A stretch of DNA of 16,173 nt. Origin: Rhodospirillales bacterium (GTDB lineage: Bacteria > Pseudomonadota > Alphaproteobacteria > Acetobacterales > Acetobacteraceae). Positions 7,412 through 15,247 of the stretch are shown piece by piece. Under the pieces are notes generated by a model. It searched no databases. It was not told the DNA's origin and was given only the letters and a program-made list of their open reading frames with translations. The position numbers and the translations under genes are program-made. Within the stretch, counting starts at the first letter, position 1. Each line of letters starts with the position of its first letter. The stretch is from assembly GCA_903644035.1 (NCBI GenBank), contig CAHJXG010000273.1, forward strand, positions 1-16,173, given 5' to 3'.

Positions 7412-8554
7412 GTGCCGGGCAAGCGGACGCTCGACTACGCCGCCTACGCGGTGTTCATCGCCCTGATCCTGTGCGCGCCGCTGGTGCTGGAGGAGTTCTG
7501 GCTCAACCGCATCGCCAAGTTCCTCGTGTACGGCCTGCTCGGCGTCGCCATCGCGCTGAGCTGGGGCTACGCCGGCATCCTCAACCTGGGCCAGGGCCTG
7601 TTCTTCGGCCTGGGCGCCTACATGATGGCGATGTCGCTCAAGCTGGCCAGCCCGACCAGCCTGCAGCAGGGGTCGGCGACGCCGGTGCCCGACTTCATGC
7701 TGTGGAACGCCGAACCCGGCGCCAAGACCGACCTGTGCTGCATCAACCACGGCTCCTTCCTGTGGACGCCGTTCCAGAACCCGTGGTTCGGCATCGGCAT
7801 GGCCGTGCTGGCGCCGGTGCTGGTGGCCACCGTGATCGGCTGGGTGATGTTCAGGAAGCGCATCTCGGGCGTGTTCGTGTCCATCATCATGCTGGCGCTG
7901 GTGCTGCTGGTGCGCCTCGTGGTGATCGACGCGCAGCCGCTCACCAACGGGTTCAACGGTCTGACCGACCTCGGCAACCTCACGGTGCTCGGCGTCGAGC
8001 TGGACCCTTACGAGGTCGTCACCTACTACGTCGTGGCGGGCACGCTGGCGCTCGCGCTGATCGCCACGCGCCTGCTGGTGGAGACGCGGGCCGGGCTGAT
8101 CCTGCAGGCGATCCGTGACGACCAGAACCGGGTGCGCTACCTCGGCTTCGACGTGCCGCTGTACCAGGTGTTCTTCTTCGCCGTCTCCGCCGGCATCGCC
8201 GGCGTCGCGGGCCTGCTGTACGTCGTCGTGGCGCAGTTCGCCTCGCCCACCTTCATGGACCTGTCGTTCTCCATCACCATGGTGGTCTGGGCCGCGGTCG
8301 GCGGGCGTGCCTCGCTGCTCGGCGCCTGCATCGGCGCCATCGGCATCAACATCATCGAGGCCGGCGCGAGCGAGACCCAGGCCCTCGTGCAGGCCTGGCG
8401 CGCGGTGATCGGCCTGATCTTCGTCCTCGTCGTGCTGTATCTGCCCCGGGGCGTCGCGGGCTTCGCGAGCGATGCCGCCGACGCCGTGCTGTCGCGCTTC
8501 GGGCGCAAGCGGCCTCCCGCCGCCCGGCCGGCAAGCGAGCGGGTCGCATCGTGA
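7412..8554 (+). CDS. urtC: ABC importer permease 2 (UrtC/LivM family)
   Basis: This is the second membrane subunit of the importer, 380 residues with a GTG start three bases after the urtB-like stop. It carries the LivM/UrtC signature SWGYAGILNLGQGLFFGLGAY (50-70, including the Gly-Gln in place of the commoner Gly-His), the UrtC-type segment PDFMLWN (about 93-99) and the coupling region ILQAIRDDQNRVRYLGFDV. After PDFMLWN comes a polar insert of about 25 residues (AEPGAKTDLCCINHGSFLW) with adjacent cysteines at 109-110; I recall the corresponding UrtC loop as shorter. The C-terminus is a basic Pro/Ala-rich tail (RKRPPAARPASERVAS). Its stop overlaps the ATPase start by four bases (GTGA). Confidence 0.92.
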   Translation: MPGKRTLDYAAYAVFIALILCAPLVLEEFWLNRIAKFLVYGLLGVAIALSWGYAGILNLGQGLFFGLGAYMMAMSLKLASPTSLQQGSATPVPDFMLWNAEPGAKTDLCCINHGSFLWTPFQNPWFGIGMAVLAPVLVATVIGWVMFRKRISGVFVSIIMLALVLLVRLVVIDAQPLTNGFNGLTDLGNLTVLGVELDPYEVVTYYVVAGTLALALIATRLLVETRAGLILQAIRDDQNRVRYLGFDVPLYQVFFFAVSAGIAGVAGLLYVVVAQFASPTFMDLSFSITMVVWAAVGGRASLLGACIGAIGINIIEAGASETQALVQAWRAVIGLIFVLVVLYLPRGVAGFASDAADAVLSRFGRKRPPAARPASERVAS

Positions 8555-9297
8555 GCGCCGTGCTGACGGTGGATGGCCTGGGCGTCGCGTTCGCCGGGTT
8601 CAAGGCCGTGGACGGCGTCTCGCTGATCATCGAGGAGGGGGAGCTGCGCGTGCTGCTCGGCGCCAACGGCGCGGGCAAGACGACGCTGATGGACCTGATC
8701 TCCGGCAAGACCAAGAGCACGCAGGGCCGGGTCCACCTGCGCGATACCGACATCACCAACTGGGAGGAGCCGGCCATCGCCCGCGCCGGCATCGGCCGCA
8801 AGTTCCAGATCCCGAGCGTGTTCCGCGAACTGACGGTGCGCCGCAACCTGGAGGTCGCTGGGTGCGGCAAGCCCGGCGTGTTCGCCAACCTGCGCTTCGG
8901 CCTGCCGCGCGCCGCCCGGCGCCGCCTCGATGAGGTGCTGGACCTCATCGGCCTCGCCGACGAGGCGCAGACGGTGGCCGGCACGCTGAGCCACGGCCAG
9001 ACGCAGTGGCTCGAACTCGGCCTGCTCGTCATGCAGGACCCGAAGCTGCTGCTGCTCGACGAGCCGACCGCCGGGATGACGGCCGCGGAGACGCTGCGCA
9101 CGGCCGACATCATCAAGAGCCTGCGCGGCACCCACACCATCATCGTCGTCGAGCACGACATGGCCTTCGTGCGGGAGATCGCGCAGCGGATCACGGTGAT
9201 GCATCTGGGCCAGGTGCTGGCCGAGGGCGACATGGCGTCCATCGAGGCCGATCCCCGCGTCCGCGCCGCCTACCTGGGCTCGAAGGGCATCCACTGA
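8551..9297 (+). CDS. urtD: ABC importer ATPase 1 (UrtD/LivG family)
   Basis: This cytoplasmic ATPase, 248 residues, drives the importer as a dimer with the next gene product. Visible motifs are Walker A GANGAGKTT (37-45), Q-loop region RKFQIPSVF (83-91), signature LSHGQTQWLE (146-155), Walker B LLLLDEP (166-172) and the H-loop His202 (VVEHDM). LSHGQ followed by an aromatic-rich stretch instead of LSGGQ is the usual UrtD variant and supports a urea/amide-type importer over a leucine-type one. The start is a GTG overlapping the previous stop; the gene ends overlapping the ATG of the next by one base. Confidence 0.94.
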   Translation: MSAVLTVDGLGVAFAGFKAVDGVSLIIEEGELRVLLGANGAGKTTLMDLISGKTKSTQGRVHLRDTDITNWEEPAIARAGIGRKFQIPSVFRELTVRRNLEVAGCGKPGVFANLRFGLPRAARRRLDEVLDLIGLADEAQTVAGTLSHGQTQWLELGLLVMQDPKLLLLDEPTAGMTAAETLRTADIIKSLRGTHTIIVVEHDMAFVREIAQRITVMHLGQVLAEGDMASIEADPRVRAAYLGSKGIH

Positions 9298-9989
9298 TGC
9301 TGACGCTCGACGTCGTGGATGCCTTCTACGGACGCAGCCACGCGCTGCATGGCGTGTCGCTCGGCATCCCCGAGGGCGCGATCACCGCGATCCTGGGGCG
9401 CAACGGGGTCGGCAAGACCACGCTGCTGAAGACCCTCATGGGCCTGATGGAGCGCGTCACCGGCACGATCCGCCTAGCCGGGCGCGACATCACCCGGGCG
9501 CCTGCCTACCGCCGCGCCCGCGCCGGCATCGCCTACGTGCCGCAGGGGCGGGAGATCATCCCGGACTTCACGATCCGCGAGAACATCCTGATGGGCGCCT
9601 TCGCGCGGCCCGGGCGCCGGGTCATCCCGGACCTGGTGCCGGAGCTGTTCCCCTACCTCATGCAGAACCTCGACCGGCCCGGCGGCGTGCTGTCCGGCGG
9701 GCAGCAGCAGCAGCTTGCCATCGCCCGCGCCCTGGCCGCCGATCCCAAGGTCCTCCTGCTCGACGAGCCCACGGAGGGCATCCAGCCCAGCATCGTCGAG
9801 GAGATCGAGGCCATCATCATCCGCCTCAACAGCGAGGCGAAGCTGACGGTGGTGCTGGTCGAGCAGAATGTCGCCTTCGCCCGCCGCGCCGGCCACCACT
9901 TCGCGATGATGGAGAAGGGCCGGGCGGTGGCGGCGGGCGCCATGGCGGAGCTGACCGATGCGCTGGTGCATCGGCACATGGCTGTCTAA
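9297..9989 (+). CDS. urtE: ABC importer ATPase 2 (UrtE/LivF family)
   Basis: This is the second ATPase of the importer, 230 residues, the usual UrtE length. It has Walker A GRNGVGKTT (34-42), Q-loop VPQGREIIPD (81-90), signature LSGGQQQQ (132-139), Walker B VLLLDEP (152-158) and TEGIQPSIVEEI after it, a stretch typical of UrtE. As usual for the UrtE/LivF group the H-loop His is replaced by Gln (VEQN, 188-191), so the partner ATPase supplies the histidine. The ATG shares its A with the TGA of the previous gene. The amidase gene begins 15 bases after its stop. Confidence 0.94.
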   Translation: MLTLDVVDAFYGRSHALHGVSLGIPEGAITAILGRNGVGKTTLLKTLMGLMERVTGTIRLAGRDITRAPAYRRARAGIAYVPQGREIIPDFTIRENILMGAFARPGRRVIPDLVPELFPYLMQNLDRPGGVLSGGQQQQLAIARALAADPKVLLLDEPTEGIQPSIVEEIEAIIIRLNSEAKLTVVLVEQNVAFARRAGHHFAMMEKGRAVAAGAMAELTDALVHRHMAV

Positions 9990-10004
9990 CAATGGGAGTT
10001 AACA

Positions 10005-11042
10005 ATGCTGCACGGTGATATCTCCAGTAGCAAGGACACGGTCGGCGTCGCCGTCGTCAACTATAAGATGCCGAGCCTGCACACCCGGGCCGAGGTGCTC
10101 GACAACGCGCGCAACATCGCCACCATGCTGACCGGCATGAAGCGGGGCCTGCCGGGCATGGACCTCGTGATCTTCCCGGAATACTCGACCCACGGCATCA
10201 TGTACGACAGCAAGGAGATGTACGACACGGCGTCGTCCATCCCCGGCGAGGAGACCGAGATCTTCGCCGAGGCCTGCCGCAAGGCCAAGGTCTGGGGCGT
10301 GTTCTCGCTGACCGGCGAGCGGCACGAGGAGCATCCCAACAAGGCGCCGTACAACACCCTCATCCTGATGAGCGACAAGGGCGAGGTCGTCCAGAAGTAT
10401 CGCAAGATCATGCCGTGGGTGCCCATCGAGGGCTGGTATCCCGGCAACTGCACCTACGTCTCCGAGGGGCCGAAGGGCCTCAAGATGAGCCTCATCATCT
10501 GCGACGACGGCAACTACCCCGAGATCTGGCGCGACTGCGCGATGAAGGGCGCCGAGCTGATCATCCGCTGCCAGGGCTACATGTACCCGGCGAAGGAGCA
10601 GCAGATCCTGATGTCGAAGTCGATGGCCTGGGCGAACAACGTCTATGTCGCCGTGGCCAACGCGTCTGGCTTCGATGGCGTTTACTCGTATTTCGGCCAT
10701 TCCTCCATCATCGGCTTCGACGGCCGCACGCTGGGCGAGTGCGGCACTGAGGAGAACGGCATCCAGTACGCGGCGCTGTCGAAGTCGCTGATCCGCGACG
10801 CGCGGCAAAACATGCAGTCGGAGAACCACCTGTTCAAGCTGCTGCACCGCGGCTACACGGGGATGCTCAACTCCGGCGACGGCGACAAGGGCGAGGCGTC
10901 CTGCCCCTATGACTTCTACGCCAAGTGGATCGCCGATCCCGAGGCGACGCGGGAGATGGTGGAAGCCATGACCCGGCCCGCCATCGGCACCGACGAATGC
11001 CCCATCGAGGGCATCCCGTCCGAGGCCACGACCCACCGCTGA
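10005..11042 (+). CDS. amiE: AmiE: aliphatic amidase (acylamide amidohydrolase)
   Basis: AmiE hydrolyses short aliphatic amides such as acetamide and propionamide to the acid and ammonia in the cytoplasm. The 345-residue product aligns end to end with P. aeruginosa AmiE (346 residues), starting [20 protein letters not shown]. The nitrilase-superfamily active site is intact: Glu59 (FPEYS), Lys134 (KYRKIMPW), Cys166 (SLIICDDGN) and the fourth residue Glu142 (PIEGWYP). The N-terminal and C-terminal resemblance favours AmiE over the related formamidase AmiF, though formamide may also be used. A GGGAG at 9994-9998 gives good spacing to the ATG. Being last in the operon after the importer, it is the enzyme that consumes the imported amide, and its product acid and ammonia feed metabolism. 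Codon use looks like that of its neighbours. Confidence 0.97.
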   Translation: MLHGDISSSKDTVGVAVVNYKMPSLHTRAEVLDNARNIATMLTGMKRGLPGMDLVIFPEYSTHGIMYDSKEMYDTASSIPGEETEIFAEACRKAKVWGVFSLTGERHEEHPNKAPYNTLILMSDKGEVVQKYRKIMPWVPIEGWYPGNCTYVSEGPKGLKMSLIICDDGNYPEIWRDCAMKGAELIIRCQGYMYPAKEQQILMSKSMAWANNVYVAVANASGFDGVYSYFGHSSIIGFDGRTLGECGTEENGIQYAALSKSLIRDARQNMQSENHLFKLLHRGYTGMLNSGDGDKGEASCPYDFYAKWIADPEATREMVEAMTRPAIGTDECPIEGIPSEATTHR

Positions 11043-11049
11043 GGCCAGC

Positions 11050-11083
11050 GGCCGCTTGCGATGCCCCGTCATCGCAAGCGGCC
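11050..11083 (+). terminator. Perfect 14-bp hairpin after amiE
   Basis: GGCCGCTTGCGATG (11050-11063) and CATCGCAAGCGGCC (11070-11083) pair without a mismatch around CCCCGT, seven bases after the amiE stop. This marks the 3' end of the amide operon, as a terminator, an mRNA-stabilising end or both. No uridine run follows (CGGTCC), so it is not a classical intrinsic terminator. A weaker 5-bp hairpin (CCCGA at 11109, TCGGG at 11122) lies before the next ribosome binding site. Confidence 0.6.
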
Positions 11084-11160
11084 CGGTCCAGGGTTGCGTC
11101 CGGCAAAACCCGACCTCAAGATCGGGCAACGGCCAACAAGAAGCCTTGAGGAGGAATCAG

Positions 11161-12165
11161 ATGCTCGTCCCCCATTCGCCCGCCGTCACGCGCCGGCGGC
11201 TCGTCACCACCGCCGCCGTCGGCGCCGCCGCGTTGACCTTGCCCGGGCGCTCGCTGGCCAAGATGCCGATGGGCCAGCCGCAGGCCGCCTATTTCTACCG
11301 CTTCAAGCTGGGCAGCGCCGAGTGCACGGTCGTGTCCGATGGGCAGCTCCCGCTCGGCGATCCCAACGTGGCGTTCCTGAACATCGCCAAGGAGGAGATC
11401 GCCCGGGAGCTGCGGGACAACTTCCTGCCCGCCGCCAACGCGGTGCTGGAGCAGAACATCCTGGTCGTGAACTTCGGCGAGCGGGTGGTGCTGTTCGACA
11501 CCGGGATGGGCACCGACAGGCTGTTCGGCGACACGACCGGCAAGTTGCCCGCCACCTTGCGGCAGGCCGGGATCGATCCGGCCGACGTGGATACCGTCGT
11601 GATGAGCCACGCCCACATCGACCATTGCGGCGGCCTGATCGCGGACGACGGCAAGCACAACTTCCCCAACGCCCAGTACTACATCGGCCAGCCCGACTTC
11701 GACTACTGGACCGACGACGCGAAAATCCCCGCGAACTATCCGGCCCGGCCAAGGTTCCTGGCCCAGGCCCGCAAGAACCTGATTCCGGTCAAGGACCGCA
11801 TCCATTTCTACAAGGACGGCGAGCAGATCCTGCCCGGCGTCACCGTCCTGTCGGCGCCGGGTCACACGGTCAGCCACTCCATCTTCATGATCGAGGCCGG
11901 CGGCCAGCAGATCTGCTATATCGGCGACCTCGCGCATCACCCCGTGCTGCTGCTGGAGCGCCCGCGCACCCAGTTCGCCTTCGACACCGACCCGGTGCAG
12001 TCGGCGGAAAGCCGGGTTCGCATGTTGAGTATGCTGGCTGCCAACCGGGTGCCGGTGCTCGCCTACCACTTCGCCTGGCCCGGCATCGGCCATGTGGCCA
12101 AGTTCGGCGAGGGGTTCCACTATGTCCCGAACCCGCCGCAGATGCAGGCGGTGAGCGGCCTGTAG
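11161..12165 (+). CDS. Tat-exported metallo-beta-lactamase-fold hydrolase
   Basis: The 334-residue product is a zinc-dependent hydrolase of the metallo-beta-lactamase fold. The N-terminus (TRRRLVTTAAVGAAALTLPGRSLA) is a twin-arginine signal with cleavage near residue 33, so the enzyme acts in the periplasm. The metal site is complete: HAHIDH at 150-155, His235 (APGHT), Asp256 (YIGDLAHH) and His303 (AYHFAWPG). FDTGMG before the site and the size fit the lactonase/hydrolase branch rather than true beta-lactamases. N-acyl-homoserine lactonases and aryl or alkyl esterases are possible relatives; the substrate cannot be told. The ATG at 11161 follows GAGGAGG closely. It is separated from amiE by 118 bases and a strong hairpin, so it is probably transcribed separately or attenuated. 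The part in amide use, if any, is unknown. Confidence 0.85.
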   Translation: MLVPHSPAVTRRRLVTTAAVGAAALTLPGRSLAKMPMGQPQAAYFYRFKLGSAECTVVSDGQLPLGDPNVAFLNIAKEEIARELRDNFLPAANAVLEQNILVVNFGERVVLFDTGMGTDRLFGDTTGKLPATLRQAGIDPADVDTVVMSHAHIDHCGGLIADDGKHNFPNAQYYIGQPDFDYWTDDAKIPANYPARPRFLAQARKNLIPVKDRIHFYKDGEQILPGVTVLSAPGHTVSHSIFMIEAGGQQICYIGDLAHHPVLLLERPRTQFAFDTDPVQSAESRVRMLSMLAANRVPVLAYHFAWPGIGHVAKFGEGFHYVPNPPQMQAVSGL

Positions 12166-12180
12166 CGTCGGCTTGGCTCT

Positions 12181-12201
12181 GGCGTCCGCCGACGGGACGC
12201 C
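12181..12201. terminator. Hairpin between convergent genes, possible two-way terminator
   Basis: GGCGTCC (12181-12187) and GGACGCC (12195-12201) pair perfectly around GCCGACG, in the 43-bp gap between the hydrolase gene and the convergent monooxygenase gene. GTCGGC at 12167-12172 can pair alternatively with the loop. There is no clear T run on either strand, so the strength as a terminator is uncertain; location is the main support. Confidence 0.45.
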
Positions 12202-12208
12202 GCCAGGG

Positions 12209-13822
12209 TCAGCGCCCGAGCATGAAGCCCTCGTAGCCGTTCGCCGCCACGTCGCGGCAGATGGCGGCGTAGCGCGCGAAGCCGCCGGCATAGGGCATGA
12301 ACACGCGCGGCTTGCCGGGCACGTTGGCGCCCAGGTACCAGCTGCTCGCCGCCGTCGGCAGCAGGGTCGCGTGCGCCGCCTCGTTCACCTGCGCGACCCA
12401 GCGCTCCGCCGCGTCCTCCCGGGCCTCGATCCGCGCCAGCCGGTGGTCGCGGAGGTGCCGGATGCAGTCGGTGATCCAGTCCACGTGCTGCTCGATGGCG
12501 GTCGGCATGTTGCACAGCACGGAGGGGCTGCCGGGGCCGGTGATGGTGAACAGGTTGGGGAAGCCCGCCACCTGCAGGCCGAGGTAGCTGCGCGGCCCGG
12601 CCGCCCAGGCGTCGGCCAGCGCCGCGCCGCCGCGCCCGCGGATGTCCATGGCGAGCAGCGGCCCGGTCATCGCGTCGAACCCGGTGGCGAACACGATCAT
12701 GTCGAGCCTGTGCTCGCCCGCCGTTGTGCGCAGCCCGTCCGGCGTGATCGCCTCGATGGGATGGGCGCGGACGTCCACCAGCGACACGTTGCCGCGGTTG
12801 AACGTCTCGAAATACTCAGTGTCGATGGGCGGGCGCTTGGTCGCGAAGCCGTGGTCGCGCGGCGTCAGCAGCTCGGCGGTGGCCGGGTCGTGCACGATCC
12901 CGCGGATCTTGCCGCGGATGAACTCGGACGCTGTCTCGTTCGCTTGCCTGTGGGTCAGCAGGTCCTTGAAGGCCGCGCGGAAGCGGAGGCCGCCGACCTT
13001 CCAGGCGTCCTCATAGAGCGCCATCCGCTCCTCGGGCCCGGCCTCCAGCGCGGAGGTCTCCGAGATGTCCCAAGGGTGGCCGTTCGTGCCCGTCCGCGAC
13101 TTCTCGCGGATGGCGGCGTAGTTGCGCTTGATCTCGGCCCGCGCCTCGGCGCTCATCGGGCCGTTGCGCGCGGGGATGCTGTAGTTGGCGGTGCGCTGGA
13201 ACACCGTGAGGTGGAGCGCATCGCGGGCGATCACCGGGGTCGCCTGGATGCCGGTCGAGCCGGTGCCGACCAGGCCCACGCGCTTGCCGCGGAAATCGAC
13301 GCCCTGATGCGGCCAGCGGCCGGTATGGTGCCACTCGCCCCGGAAGCTCTCCAGCCCCGGGATGTCGGGCACGTTGGTGGAGGACAGGCAGCCCACCGCG
13401 GTGATCAGGAACGGGGCCGAGAGGCGCTCGCCGGCCTCTGTCGTCACCTGCCAGCGCGCCGCCGCCTCGTCGAACGCCGCGTGGGTGACGCGGGTGCCGA
13501 ACTGGATGTCGCGCTTGAGGTCGAACCGCTCGGCGACGTGGTCCAGATAGCGCATGATCTCCGGCTGCTCCGGATAGCGCTCCGACCACTCCCATTCCTG
13601 CTCCAGCGCCGCCGAGAAGGAGTAGGAGTAGTAGTAGCTTTCGGAGTCACAGCGGGCGCCGGGGTAGCGGTTCCAGTACCAGGTGCCGCCCACGCCGTCC
13701 CCGGCCTCCAGCACGCGCACGGCGAGGCCGAGGCGGTCCCGCAGCGCATGAAGCTGATACAGTCCGGAGAACCCGGCGCCCACGATGATCGCGTCGTAGT
13801 CCGCTGCCTGCGTGTCGGGCAT
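12209..13822 (-). CDS. Flavin-dependent Baeyer-Villiger-type monooxygenase
   Basis: The 537-residue enzyme uses FAD and NADPH with oxygen to insert an oxygen atom next to a carbonyl, turning ketones into esters or lactones. It shows the FAD-binding Rossmann motif GAGFSG (residues 15-20), the stretch GGTWYWNRYPGARCD (45-59), the type I Baeyer-Villiger fingerprint FRGEWHHTGRWP (160-171, an exact fit to FxGxxxHxxxWP) and the NADPH-binding motif GTGSTG (186-191). This separates it from ordinary flavin monooxygenases that oxidise nitrogen or sulfur. The ATG at 13822 is chosen because GAGGGAGGGG lies just before it and the Rossmann fold begins a few residues later. The frame is open further upstream. 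It is transcribed divergently from an ABC uptake operon and convergently with the hydrolase gene. The substrate is unknown; cyclic, linear or aromatic ketones are all possible. Confidence 0.92.
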   Translation of the reverse strand: MPDTQAADYDAIIVGAGFSGLYQLHALRDRLGLAVRVLEAGDGVGGTWYWNRYPGARCDSESYYYSYSFSAALEQEWEWSERYPEQPEIMRYLDHVAERFDLKRDIQFGTRVTHAAFDEAAARWQVTTEAGERLSAPFLITAVGCLSSTNVPDIPGLESFRGEWHHTGRWPHQGVDFRGKRVGLVGTGSTGIQATPVIARDALHLTVFQRTANYSIPARNGPMSAEARAEIKRNYAAIREKSRTGTNGHPWDISETSALEAGPEERMALYEDAWKVGGLRFRAAFKDLLTHRQANETASEFIRGKIRGIVHDPATAELLTPRDHGFATKRPPIDTEYFETFNRGNVSLVDVRAHPIEAITPDGLRTTAGEHRLDMIVFATGFDAMTGPLLAMDIRGRGGAALADAWAAGPRSYLGLQVAGFPNLFTITGPGSPSVLCNMPTAIEQHVDWITDCIRHLRDHRLARIEAREDAAERWVAQVNEAAHATLLPTAASSWYLGANVPGKPRVFMPYAGGFARYAAICRDVAANGYEGFMLGR

Positions 13823-13869
13823 GATCCCCTCCCTCGTTCCCATGAGGCTAGACGCTTCCGCTGTGCCGC

Positions 13870-13896
13870 GCCAAGTCGCCGGGCTTTGCCAAGTCG
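13870..13896. promoter_or_regulatory. 9-bp direct repeat in the divergent control region
   Basis: GCCAAGTCG occurs at 13870-13878 and again at 13888-13896, 18 bases apart start to start, in the 149-bp region between the divergent monooxygenase and receptor genes. Paired sites on one face or nearly so of the DNA can bind a regulator controlling both directions. The spacing is not a whole number of helical turns, and no regulator gene is next door in the window, so this remains a candidate operator. Confidence 0.4.
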
Positions 13897-13897
13897 A

Positions 13898-13927
13898 TTG
13901 ACGCGCGGAGAACTGCGCCGGTAACGT
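13898..13927 (+). promoter_or_regulatory. Candidate promoter for the second ABC operon
   Basis: TTGACG at 13898-13903 is a good -35 box. TAACGT at 13922-13927, 18 bases further on, is a poor -10 box. The direct repeat ends two bases before it, a natural place for an activator or repressor. Transcription would start near 13934 and the AGGAGG at 13958-13963 is the ribosome binding site. A 5-bp hairpin (CCGGG/CCCGG, 13939-13955) lies in the short leader. Confidence 0.3.
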
Positions 13928-13971
13928 CCCGGGCATCACCGGGCAGCAGACCCGGCGCAGGAGGACGCGAC

Positions 13972-15225
13972 ATGACGGCGAAATCGGGCGGCGTGGGGCG
14001 GCGTGCGGTGCTGGCCGGGGCGGCGGGCGCGGCGTTGGCCCGTCCGCACATCGCGGGCGCGCAGGCCAAGGCGTTGCGGGTCGGCATGCCGACGATCCTG
14101 TCGGGCCGGGTCGCCATCCTCGGCACGTCGAGCCGGACCGCGGTGCAGCTCGCCTTCAGGCAGATCAACGACGCCGGCGGCATCGGCGGGCGCACGCTGG
14201 AGCTGGTGGACCGCGACAGCAAGGGCCGCCCGGACGAGGCGGCGAAGGTCACGCGCGACCTGATCAACAACGACGGCTGCGAGATCATCATCGACGCCGA
14301 GGCGTCGTCCGGCGCCTTCGCGGTGCACGAGGTGATCCGCGACCTGCCGGTGCTGTGCCTGCACACCTGCTCCGAAACGTCGTCGCTGTCGGCGGACCCC
14401 AAGCTGCGGGTGAAGACGGCGTTCCGGTGCGCGCGCCAGGGTGTGCACGACGCCGTCGCGGGCGGGACCTACGCCTCCGGCATCTCGAAGGCCAAGGGCC
14501 TTAAGCGCTGGATGACCTGCTCGCCCGACTACGCCTATGGCCGCGACAACACGGCGGAGTTCCTGGAGTTCGCCAAGCTGTTCGATCCCGCGATCGAGCT
14601 GGTGGACCAGGTGTGGCCCAAGCTGTTCGCGCCCGACTACACGGAGAACCTGACCAAGATCCTGCAGACCAAGCCGCAGGCGGTCTACTCGGCGCTGTGG
14701 GGCGGCGACCTGGTCGCGTTCATCGAGCAGAGCAACCTGTATCGCGCCTTCACCAATGTCGGCTTCTTCTCGGGCGGGCTGGGCGACCCGCCGGTGCTGT
14801 CGGCGATCAAGCAGCTGCCGCCGGGCCTCAACACCGCCTACCGCTACAACCGGCTGTATCCCAGCAGCCCCGGCAACACCGCCTTCGCCGACGGGTTCAG
14901 CAAGATGGCCGGGCACGACCCCACGAACTGGGCGTGGCAGAACTTCGTCGCGGTGGGCTTCATCGCCGAGGCGCTGCGTCGCACCGGCGGCAAGACGGAC
15001 GGCGCGGCGCTCGCCGGCGAGCTCAAGGGCCTGAAGCTGGCCTCCCCGCTCGGCGTCGATGGCGCCATCACGATGCGCGAGGCCGACCAGACCATCATCG
15101 GCTACCCCGTCGCCTGGGGCCGCACGGTGCCCAAGGCGCCGTTCGTCGAGGACTTCGCGCCCGTCGAGTGGGGCAAGATCCTGGAGCTGGAGGCGCAGTG
15201 GAAGTCCGGGAAGGGGTACGCCTGA
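13972..15225 (+). CDS. ABC transporter substrate-binding protein, branched-chain amino-acid type (Tat signal)
   Basis: The 417-residue product is the exported receptor of a second importer. Twin arginines at 10-11 (GVGRRAVLAGAAGAALA) and an AGAQA cleavage site near residue 32 form a Tat signal. The mature protein starts LRVGMPTILSGRVAILG and continues INDAGGIGGRTLELVDRDSKGRPDEAAKV, the start of the periplasmic-binding family 6 fold. It lacks the CYxSxSRKAVLP and YPTxYEGFE motifs of the amide/urea receptor upstream, so it binds something else. Such receptors in alphaproteobacteria often take up aromatic acids, amino acids or other organic acids. The divergent monooxygenase suggests a carbon compound, but that is inference. 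A LivH-type permease gene follows after 22 bases. Confidence 0.9.
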   Translation: MTAKSGGVGRRAVLAGAAGAALARPHIAGAQAKALRVGMPTILSGRVAILGTSSRTAVQLAFRQINDAGGIGGRTLELVDRDSKGRPDEAAKVTRDLINNDGCEIIIDAEASSGAFAVHEVIRDLPVLCLHTCSETSSLSADPKLRVKTAFRCARQGVHDAVAGGTYASGISKAKGLKRWMTCSPDYAYGRDNTAEFLEFAKLFDPAIELVDQVWPKLFAPDYTENLTKILQTKPQAVYSALWGGDLVAFIEQSNLYRAFTNVGFFSGGLGDPPVLSAIKQLPPGLNTAYRYNRLYPSSPGNTAFADGFSKMAGHDPTNWAWQNFVAVGFIAEALRRTGGKTDGAALAGELKGLKLASPLGVDGAITMREADQTIIGYPVAWGRTVPKAPFVEDFAPVEWGKILELEAQWKSGKGYA

Positions 15226-15247
15226 CCCGGGCGCGGGTGGGCGCGCC

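Noticed and set aside
6416..7750. Open frame of about 444 codons on the minus strand across the permease genes
   Set aside because: Rich in His, Asp, Glu, Gln and Arg with no domain; it is the complement of membrane-protein codons.
9990..10004. A separate amiE leader or antitermination site
   Set aside because: Only 15 bases separate amiE from the ATPase gene, and they hold just the ribosome binding site.
12173..13924. Long open frame of about 583 codons on the plus strand
   Set aside because: It lies opposite the monooxygenase, whose flavin and Baeyer-Villiger motifs are exact. The plus-strand translation has no recognisable motif and a shadow-like composition.
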